Source: CAYMFD01 sp964389475
GTDB lineage: Bacteria; Bacteroidota; Bacteroidia; Chitinophagales; Saprospiraceae
DNA: 17,477 nt
Direction of reading: 5' to 3'
Assembly (NCBI GenBank): GCA_964389475.1
Contig: CAYMFD010000084.1
Span: forward strand, 1-17,477
A program made the translations under genes and the position numbers. The first letter of the stretch is position 1, and every line of letters begins with the position of its first letter. Below are positions 7,335 to 13,129 of the stretch, piece after piece. The notes under the pieces are model-generated. The model was not told the origin of the DNA and did not search any database. It saw only the letters and a program-made list of their open reading frames with translations.

Positions 7335-7365
7335 ATGGCTGTCTGGGGAGACAGCCATTTTTTTT
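7335..7365 (+). terminator. rho-independent terminator of the small-RNA locus
   Basis: ATGGCTGTCT (7335-7344) pairs perfectly with AGACAGCCAT (7349-7358) over a GGGG loop and is followed by a run of eight T ending at 7365. It is one of the strongest terminators in the window although no gene on this strand ends within 690 bases upstream, which is the main reason to expect a non-coding transcript. Confidence 0.93.
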
Positions 7366-7458
7366 GCCCCTATGTCATGTGCAGCTTGATGCAAATGGCG
7401 GGCCTACATTTTTTGCCACGACTCAGATTTGTCTTGCCTGGGTGAATAGTAGTAGTAA

Positions 7459-7702
7459 TTGAGTTGGGTTTGTTGCACTACGGGTAGAACCGCCACAGGG
7501 CTAACCTAGGCATACTCCCTGTAAAATAGAAGGCCATGTATTGACCGAAGTCGAAATGCGATGTATTGACCGAAGTCGAAATACAGTGTGCTAACCTCTT
7601 AGACGAAGAAAGGCCAGTCTGGCATTTTCGGTACTAGCTATAACTCCCAAAAAGTACATCTGTTGTCTACAGATAGTGACTTGTTTTCCACTGCAATCGG
7701 TA
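7459..7702 (+). repeat. diverged intergenic repeat, copy B
   Basis: Second copy of the element at 6714-6895, in the same orientation. It is about 60 bases longer because of an insertion containing a 25-base tandem duplication (7536-7582). Shared blocks include GGGTAGAACCGC, GCTAACCT, AGAAGGC, AAGGCCAGTC-GGC and TGTTG-CTACAGA. It ends 24 bases before the stop codon of the gene on the opposite strand. Like copy A it lies just downstream of a rho-independent terminator. Confidence 0.75.
7536..7582 (+). repeat. 25-base tandem duplication, REP-like
   Basis: The 22-base string starting ATGTATTGACCGAAG and ending TCGAAAT occurs at 7536-7557 and again at 7561-7582, separated by GCG. Each copy is partly self-complementary (GTATTGAC..GTC..AAT), resembling the short palindromic repeats that are scattered between genes in many Bacteroidota genomes. 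Confidence 0.85.
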
Positions 7703-7726
7703 TATAGCCATAGTATCCTACACCTC

Positions 7727-9691
7727 CTACATTCCTATATCTGCCCTAAAAGCCGGGTCGATCTGCGTATAGCCAAACTCAATAGCTCGTTGTAGATCTG
7801 CTCTAGCACCTGCCTTGTCACTGAGGTAACCTCTGGTCCGTCCTCGCTCGTAGTAGTATATGCCCTTGTCACCTTTGATCTCTATCGCCCTGCCAAATGC
7901 GCTGATGGATTCCTGTGGCTTACCTAACTGTCGTAGTGCTCTCCCTTTTTCGTACCACATGTCTGCATTGTACGGTCGTAGCTGTAGGTACCGGTCTATG
8001 TCTGCTACGGCATTGGCAAAGTCTCCCTTCTGATTGTACATCACCGACCTGTTGAGGTAGCCTACAGCGTGGCCAGGTTTGAGCTGTATACCAGTATCCA
8101 TATCTTGGATAGCTCGATCGATATCGCCGAGTCGTGCATAGGTGGCTCCACGATTGACATAAAACTCTCCATCCTTGGGGGCATACTGTATCGCCTTGTT
8201 GTAGTCATTAAGTGCTAGTAGTAGTGTGTCTCTACCTTTTGCGAAATTAAAGTATAGCTTGCCTCGGCTATTGTAGGCTTGTGGGTTATTGTCTTTGAGG
8301 GCTATGGCTTGATTGTAGTCGGCAATTGCACGCTGGACCTCGCCATTGTCCCGTAGGTAGTTAGCTCGGTTGCCATAGGGCAGGGTCGTCTTATCGTAGT
8401 ACTTGAGTACGTGTGTCCAGAGGGTGTCGCTATTCTGCCAGACATCGTTCTGCTTATAGTTGATCGCTGCTAGCACCGCAATATATATCCCTGCTAGTAC
8501 CGCTACGAGAGTACCCTTGCTGCTGACCTTGTCTACAGCATATCCCGCCGTAAAGAATAGTCCGAAGTAGGCGATGTAGGTAAAGCGATCGGCTAGAAAT
8601 CCCTGTCCCGCACCTAGTATCTGGAGTAAGAATACGATGTTGACGATAAAGAAGCTCAGCCCGAAGAAGATGGATCTCCGCTCCTGCTTGTAACTCCACC
8701 ACAGAGCCATTATCGTTATAGGAGCTATGATCATACTCGCGTAGAACTGCCACCCGATGGTAGCAGGGTAGGGGTAGAGCGGTGATAGCTCGTACGGGAT
8801 TACGACCTTCATGAGGTAGACCACAAAGCTGTAACTACCGATGAAGAAGCGCTGCCACAGTGGTAGCGAGGCTGTGGCCTCTAGACTACCCTGATCGCCT
8901 AGCACCATGATGCCGAGTATCCCGAAAAATAACGATAGGAGAAAGTAAGGCCACTTGGTGATCCACTGCTTGAGACGGAGTCTGCCCGTCGCCAGGTAGT
9001 CAATGCAGATCATACTTAGGGGTAGCGAGACGGCCTGTATCTTGCTGAGTAGTGATAGCACGAAGAGTAGGATTATCCACAGGGTCACCTTGGTGGTTAA
9101 CTGCTCGCGATGCTTAGCGTATAGGGTGAGGGCTCCTAGGTAGAATACGCCGTATAGTACATCCTTACGTTCGGTCACCCATGCCACACTCTCTACCCGC
9201 ATAGGGTGTAGGGCAAAAAGCAAGGTTGTGAATAGGCTACCCCACTTGCCTAGACCGAGTAGTAGTGCCAGCCTATAGACAAGGATTACACATAGTAGGT
9301 GTAGTAGTATATTGGTCAAGTGCCAGCCGCCGGGGTTGTCCAGGCCATAGATCATCTTATCTATGGCAAATGACCAGATAGATAGCGGATTGTAATTACC
9401 GATTACGTCTGTCGTAAATATCTCCTTGGTATTGGCCCAGAAGTTATCTCCTGATAGGGTGGTGATGACTTCGTTTTCGTAAAAGTTCTTATCGTCATCC
9501 CAATTGACAAAGTCGTTGTCTAGCGATGGGCTGTATACGGCAAAGGTCACAGCAAGCATGAGTAGTATGCCTTTCCATCGGTTATCTACCATCCACCATT
9601 TCTGCTTACTTACGGTCTCGGAGATTGCTTGGGTAGTCTTGCTTGCTGCAGTAACTCGCGTCTTTTTTTTCGCTTTGGTTTTTTTGGCCAT
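7727..9691 (-). CDS. TMTC-like multi-pass membrane protein with C-terminal TPRs
   Basis: A 654-residue inner-membrane protein with the build of GT-C glycosyltransferases of the TMTC/PMT type. After a Lys/Ala-rich cytoplasmic start (residues 1-30) come about ten hydrophobic segments between residues 41 and 410. The first loop carries the acidic motif NDFVNWDDDKNF (59-70), where GT-C enzymes keep catalytic acidic residues. The next part, GGWHLTNILLHLL (121-133) and LFALHPMRVESVAWVTERKDVL (158-179), is the TMTC signature. Residues about 436-640 are six TPR units on the other side of the membrane. TMTC proteins mannosylate proteins in animals; bacterial relatives are mostly uncharacterised, so protein O-glycosylation is an inference. 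It stands before hemD on the same strand, 93 bases apart, probably as its own unit or a loose one. Confidence 0.83.
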   Translation of the reverse strand: MAKKTKAKKKTRVTAASKTTQAISETVSKQKWWMVDNRWKGILLMLAVTFAVYSPSLDNDFVNWDDDKNFYENEVITTLSGDNFWANTKEIFTTDVIGNYNPLSIWSFAIDKMIYGLDNPGGWHLTNILLHLLCVILVYRLALLLGLGKWGSLFTTLLFALHPMRVESVAWVTERKDVLYGVFYLGALTLYAKHREQLTTKVTLWIILLFVLSLLSKIQAVSLPLSMICIDYLATGRLRLKQWITKWPYFLLSLFFGILGIMVLGDQGSLEATASLPLWQRFFIGSYSFVVYLMKVVIPYELSPLYPYPATIGWQFYASMIIAPITIMALWWSYKQERRSIFFGLSFFIVNIVFLLQILGAGQGFLADRFTYIAYFGLFFTAGYAVDKVSSKGTLVAVLAGIYIAVLAAINYKQNDVWQNSDTLWTHVLKYYDKTTLPYGNRANYLRDNGEVQRAIADYNQAIALKDNNPQAYNSRGKLYFNFAKGRDTLLLALNDYNKAIQYAPKDGEFYVNRGATYARLGDIDRAIQDMDTGIQLKPGHAVGYLNRSVMYNQKGDFANAVADIDRYLQLRPYNADMWYEKGRALRQLGKPQESISAFGRAIEIKGDKGIYYYERGRTRGYLSDKAGARADLQRAIEFGYTQIDPAFRADIGM

Positions 9692-9784
9692 GGTGGTCCC
9701 TCTTGTTATACCATTTCAGGTATTGTTTTTTGTAATGCTCTTTGGTATTAGTAGTTTCAGTATTGCGTAAGATCCTGTCTGCCG

Positions 9785-10450
9785 CTAAGATAGGTCTTTG
9801 ATCCTGTTTGTGATACTCCCTTCTGTTGCTTTGGCGCTGATGATGTGGGATAGGCCCAATCCATTGAGTGCATGGCTGGTACTACGACCTATAGCTATGA
9901 TGGTCACTATGCTTCTGTCACCTGGGTATGCGTCTACCCATGTACGAGCATTGAGGGGGCTGGTTAAGACGGCTACTTCACAGAGGGGTAGTGCTAGGTC
10001 TGGCTTAGGTTCATTAGTGTAGCATATGACGTCCATTACAATCTCTTCTGGGAGGTGTGCTTGCACACTTTTGAGGCTGTTGTCAGCTCGCATAAAGCAG
10101 ATGACATCGCCTGTGGTGACGAGTCCGAGTAGTTCGTTAGCTGTACTAGGGCCATCGCTACTACCTACCAGATCGACACGCCGTCCTAGTCTCTCCTCAC
10201 AGTAGGCGGCAGTCTGGGGGCCTATGCAGCCGATCTTGTGATGGGGTAGTGGGTGAGCTACATCGCTGAAGTAGGCTACACCTCTCTTACTATAAAAGAA
10301 TAGCCAATCACTCTGCTCCCAGTTGCTGTCGAAGTCTACGGGTTTAAACTGTATCAGTGATGAGCCTGAGAGCCGGTAAGGGCCCTCTAGCTCACGCAGC
10401 GGACTAGTGTTGGAGATCTCACGGGTGACAAACAGGCGCGGAGCAGACAT
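9785..10450 (-). CDS. hemD: uroporphyrinogen-III synthase
   Basis: Cyclises hydroxymethylbilane to uroporphyrinogen III, with inversion of ring D, in heme synthesis in the cytoplasm. The 221-residue product is a little shorter than usual (about 240-260). HemD sequences diverge widely, but the pattern is recognisable: RLFVTREI at the start, DWLFFYSKRGVAYF (48-61), CIGPQTAAYC (75-84), the SSDGPSTANELL block (97-108), VLTSPLNARTW (161-171) and the closing IAIGRSTSHALNGLGL (185-200). No other heme gene is adjacent. It lies 80 bases downstream of tRNA-Phe on the same strand. An RNA hairpin at 10483-10518 between them probably decides how much read-through reaches hemD. Confidence 0.88.
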   Translation of the reverse strand: MSAPRLFVTREISNTSPLRELEGPYRLSGSSLIQFKPVDFDSNWEQSDWLFFYSKRGVAYFSDVAHPLPHHKIGCIGPQTAAYCEERLGRRVDLVGSSDGPSTANELLGLVTTGDVICFMRADNSLKSVQAHLPEEIVMDVICYTNEPKPDLALPLCEVAVLTSPLNARTWVDAYPGDRSIVTIIAIGRSTSHALNGLGLSHIISAKATEGSITNRIKDLS

Positions 10451-10482
10451 CCCGTAAAAGTATATAGTATGGTGTTAATGTG

Positions 10483-10518
10483 AAAGAGGCTGCTGCCAAT
10501 GCTGACAACAACCTCTTT
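10483..10518 (-). terminator. hairpin between tRNA-Phe and hemD
   Basis: On the reverse strand AAAGAGG plus nine further bases pair with TGGCAGCAG plus CCTCTTT, giving a 16-pair stem with three G.U wobbles and a GCAT loop. The wobble positions become mismatches on the plus strand, so the structure favours a reverse-strand transcript. It begins 11 bases after the 3' end of the tRNA. The T-run is only three bases and lies inside the stem, so termination may be partial, or it may act in tRNA processing. Confidence 0.6.
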
Positions 10519-10529
10519 TCTTCTAAATG

Positions 10530-10602
10530 TGGTGCCTCCCAGATTTGAACTGGGGACACATGGATTTTCAGTCCATTGCTCTACCAACTGAGCTAAGGCA
10601 CC
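10530..10602 (-). tRNA. tRNA-Phe (GAA)
   Basis: A complete 73-base cloverleaf on the reverse strand. The acceptor stem is GGTGCCT/AGGCACC with discriminator A; the D arm contains AGCTCAGTTGGTAGAGC; the anticodon arm ATGGA-CTGAAAA-TCCAT gives anticodon GAA; the T arm is CCCAG-TTCAAAT-CTGGG. CCA is not encoded. It has a near-consensus promoter just upstream. Confidence 0.97.
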
Positions 10603-10621
10603 CGCTTTTAGGAAGCGAGTG

Positions 10622-10651
10622 CAAAAATACCCTCTTTACTCAATTACGCAA
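10622..10651 (-). promoter_or_regulatory. promoter of tRNA-Phe
   Basis: On the reverse strand TTG (10649-10651), a 19-base spacer and TATTTTTG (10622-10629) match the Bacteroidota consensus TTG-N19-21-TAnnTTTG at every defined base. The predicted start of transcription is about 12-15 bases before the tRNA 5' end. Confidence 0.8.
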
Positions 10652-10675
10652 CTAAGTAGCCTATCTTTTATTTCA

Positions 10676-10706
10676 ATGTGTGTCTGTATCATCCTTGCTA
10701 CCTTCG
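10676..10706 (+). promoter_or_regulatory. promoter of mvaD
   Basis: ATG at 10676-10678 (in the position of TTG), a 20-base spacer and TACCTTCG at 10699-10706. The same TACCTTCG form stands before paaA. The start of transcription would be near 10713, about 33 bases before the start codon at 10746, which favours that codon over the upstream TTG. It is divergent from the tRNA promoter only 25 bases away. Confidence 0.6.
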
Positions 10707-10745
10707 TAATCTCTTTTATTGGAGCTTCACAACACGACTACACAT

Positions 10746-11798
10746 ATGTCTACATTACACATAGATCATGGCCGAGTGGCATGGCGGTCACCTTCTAATC
10801 TGGCTATCGTAAAATACTGGGGTAAGTACGGTCGGCAGCTGCCTCGCAATGCGTCGATCAGCTTGACACTCAGTGCTGCTTATACGGATATGGATATCAG
10901 CTATGGTCCACGTGCCGGTGATAGTGTGGTGGCAGACTTCCTTTTCGAGGGTAGGCCTATGCCGGCTTTTGCCGCTAAGATCGAGGCATTCTGTCAGGGT
11001 ATCCAAGATAGATTTGAGTGGCTACAGGGCATAGAGCTGACCATCTCATCGAGCAATAGTTTTCCGCATAGTAGTGGTATCGCTAGTAGTGCGAGCTCTA
11101 TGTCTGCGCTAGCATTATGCCTAGTAGACATAGACTGCCAGCTTTCAGGTGCTAGCCTCGATGTAGGTAGCGAGCAGATACACCTAGTGTCTGACTTAGC
11201 TAGACTGGGTAGTGGTAGCGCTTCTCGCTCCGTATATCCACATCTAGCTGCGTGGGGTGACCACCCTGATATGGAGAGTAGTAACCAGTGGGCGACGCCA
11301 GTAGTGGATGTACACGAGGTTTTTAAGACCTACCATGATGATATATGTATCGTCAGTGATCGTGAGAAGTCCGTGAGCAGTACCGCCGGACATCAATTAA
11401 TGGAAGATAACCCATATGCCACAGCACGATATGCGCAGGCCCAGGCTAGGATTACTGACCTCCTCGGTATACTATCGAGAGGTGATGTAGTGGCCTTCGG
11501 TGAGCTGGCAGAGAGTGAGGCGATGGCGCTACATGGGATGATGATGTGCTCTCAGCCATCATATATGTTGATTGAGACAGGGACGATCGAGATGATCAGA
11601 GCGATACACGCCTACCGCCTATCTACAGGTATTCCTGTCTACTACAGTTTAGATGCTGGACCCAATATCCACCTGCTATATCCACATGAGGTAGCTGACC
11701 TAGTGGCTACATGGCGTGACGAGGTACTTAAGCCTATGTGTGTAGGAGGCCGGATCATTGCTGATCAAGTTGGTTTTGGTCCCGAGAGGCTGCCATAA
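10746..11798 (+). CDS. mvaD: diphosphomevalonate decarboxylase
   Basis: Last step of the classical mevalonate pathway: ATP-dependent decarboxylation of mevalonate 5-diphosphate to isopentenyl diphosphate, in the cytoplasm. The 350-residue GHMP-kinase-fold protein shows SNLAIVKYWGK (17-27) and the ATP-binding block FPHSSGIASSASSMSALAL (106-124). It also has GSGSASRS (155-162) with Arg161 and the catalytic Asp303 in SLDAGPN; these match Arg161 and Asp305 of the human enzyme. The usual Cys in GSGSACRS is Ala here. I chose the ATG at 10746; a TTG at 10719 would add nine residues not seen in the family and lies close to the predicted transcription start. No other mevalonate gene is in the window. 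Presence of this gene indicates isoprenoids are made by the mevalonate rather than only the MEP route. Confidence 0.94.
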   Translation: MSTLHIDHGRVAWRSPSNLAIVKYWGKYGRQLPRNASISLTLSAAYTDMDISYGPRAGDSVVADFLFEGRPMPAFAAKIEAFCQGIQDRFEWLQGIELTISSSNSFPHSSGIASSASSMSALALCLVDIDCQLSGASLDVGSEQIHLVSDLARLGSGSASRSVYPHLAAWGDHPDMESSNQWATPVVDVHEVFKTYHDDICIVSDREKSVSSTAGHQLMEDNPYATARYAQAQARITDLLGILSRGDVVAFGELAESEAMALHGMMMCSQPSYMLIETGTIEMIRAIHAYRLSTGIPVYYSLDAGPNIHLLYPHEVADLVATWRDEVLKPMCVGGRIIADQVGFGPERLP

Positions 11799-11888
11799 TT
11801 TTTTCACCAATAGTATTTTTTACCACTACAGTGGAGCAATTATTGTACTGCTGACAGAGTTATCACTCTCTAAAATAAGTAATTATAT

Positions 11889-13016
11889 ATGAGGATTTTA
11901 GGTTTTGCATTTTGCTTGTTGATATCTTTGGCTACTACTGCTCAGGATGGTAGTAACAATGAGGCCATCGGTTACTTCAACGAGGCGGTTGGCTATTTTA
12001 AGGTTAAGGATTTTGATAATGCGATCGTCTACTATGGCAAGGCGATAAAGTCTCGCCCGGATTATCTCAAGGCGTACTACAATAGGGGTAATGCCAAACT
12101 TAATATTAAGGACTATGCTGGCAGTATAGCTGACTTTGATAAGGTAATAGACCTAGACCCTACTTTTGCTAAAGCTCACCTGTACAAGGGGTATGCACTG
12201 GCCAAGAGCAAGAAAGGACAGGCGGCTCTCAAGGCCTATAGTGATGCAATCATGGCGGACGAGACTCTAACACAGGCTTACACCAATCGAGCCTCTATTT
12301 ACATCAAACAAAAGGAATACCCTCGCGCTATCGGTGATCTAAATCGAGCGATCGAGCTGGACGACACACAAGCTATGGCCTTTTATAATCGAGGTATCTG
12401 CTACAACAAAGAGAAGAAGTACTATGACGCCATAAATGACTACACTGCTGCCCTAGATATTAATCCTCAGCTTACTAGGGTATATCAGGCCCGTGGTAAG
12501 GCATTTCTAAAAATAGATCGACACAATGAGGCCATTTCAGATTTCACACTAGCTATCCAAGAAAAACCAACGGCCAATCTTTATTATTATCGTGGCTATG
12601 CTCGTCAAGTAACAGATGACAAGGCTAGTGCTGCCAGAGATTTTGATATGGCTATAGACCTTGATCCAGAACATAAGAGTGCTTTGAAAAACAAAGCCTT
12701 ACTCAGTTTTGAAATGGAAAACTATGAGGACGCGGTAAAAGAGTATACCAAGCTGGGTCGATTGTTTCCTGACGACTACGGCTACCCAATGAACTGTGGA
12801 ATCTCAAACCTTAATCTCAAAAACTACAAGAGGGCTGTAGATGACTTCTCTGATGTGCTCAAGATCGATAAGACGGTAGCCATAGCACATTACAATCGAG
12901 CCAATGCCTACTCACAACTAGACCAAACTAGCAAGGCCTGCGATGATATGAGAGAAGCCGCAAAGAAAGGTTATGAACCAGCATTTGACTACATCCGTAG
13001 CCTCTGCGGGCAATAG
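11889..13016 (+). CDS. exported TPR-repeat protein
   Basis: A 375-residue protein with a signal peptide (MRILGFAFCLLISLATTA, cleavage likely before Gln19), followed by about ten tandem 34-residue tetratricopeptide repeats from residue 24 to 362. Typical units are AYYNRGNAKLNIKDYAGSIADFDKVIDLDP and AFYNRGICYNKEKKYYDAINDYTAALDINP. There is no catalytic domain, no second membrane segment and no T9SS tail, so it is likely a periplasmic scaffold or interaction protein. The partner is unknown. It is a stand-alone gene: 90 bases separate it from mvaD and 113 from the next gene. A perfect 24-base palindrome starts 12 bases after its stop. A second TPR protein lies at 7727-9691, but the repeat sequences are ordinary TPRs and do not prove a link. 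Confidence 0.85.
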   Translation: MRILGFAFCLLISLATTAQDGSNNEAIGYFNEAVGYFKVKDFDNAIVYYGKAIKSRPDYLKAYYNRGNAKLNIKDYAGSIADFDKVIDLDPTFAKAHLYKGYALAKSKKGQAALKAYSDAIMADETLTQAYTNRASIYIKQKEYPRAIGDLNRAIELDDTQAMAFYNRGICYNKEKKYYDAINDYTAALDINPQLTRVYQARGKAFLKIDRHNEAISDFTLAIQEKPTANLYYYRGYARQVTDDKASAARDFDMAIDLDPEHKSALKNKALLSFEMENYEDAVKEYTKLGRLFPDDYGYPMNCGISNLNLKNYKRAVDDFSDVLKIDKTVAIAHYNRANAYSQLDQTSKACDDMREAAKKGYEPAFDYIRSLCGQ

Positions 13017-13027
13017 GAGAACTCTTG

Positions 13028-13051
13028 TCGTTGTCGATATATCGACAACGA
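13028..13051. repeat. perfect 24-base palindrome
   Basis: TCGTTGTCGATA and its exact reverse complement lie back to back without a spacer, 12 bases after the TPR gene stop. No T-run follows on either strand, so it is not a standard rho-independent terminator. As RNA it would form a stem of about ten pairs with a tight loop; as DNA it could be a dimeric protein site. Confidence 0.9.
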
Positions 13052-13129
13052 AGTATGGTCTTAAGTGTGTGACACGGTAGAATATTTGTTATTATTGAAG
13101 TTCTATTTCTTCATAAAGCACCATTCACT

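Larger units (their letters stand above)
7140..7365 (+). ncRNA. putative structured small RNA with duplicated 23-base motif
   Basis: About 225 bases between a promoter-like sequence and a strong terminator hold no reading frame of note but much structure. In order: stem CTCGC/GCGAG (7158-7175), the 23-base motif (7185-7207), a 13-pair stem with one mismatch (7212-7224 with 7237-7249, 12-base loop), a stem CAGCA/TGCTG (7256-7270), an exact second copy of the 23-base motif (7307-7329), and the terminator hairpin. The two halves share one plan: small hairpin, unpaired spacer, 23-base motif, then a large hairpin after 4-5 bases. This suggests duplication of a single RNA unit. I do not recognise an Rfam family: it does not look like tmRNA, SRP RNA, RNase P or 6S. 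Confidence 0.5.

Noticed and set aside
7140..7365. CRISPR array because of the exact direct repeats
   Set aside because: There are only two copies, spaced 99 bases apart, with no cas gene and no third repeat.
8454..8753. 99-codon reading frame on the reverse strand within the TMTC-like gene
   Set aside because: It lies in another frame of a clearly coding, conserved membrane region and has no homology or domain pattern.
10387..10587. 66-codon frame overlapping tRNA-Phe and the hemD start
   Set aside because: Its N-terminal codons are the tRNA itself, and hemD in another frame explains the rest.
11826..11838. Stem CCACT/AGTGG near the mvaD 3' end as a terminator
   Set aside because: The T-run precedes rather than follows the stem, and the stem is only five pairs with a two-base loop.
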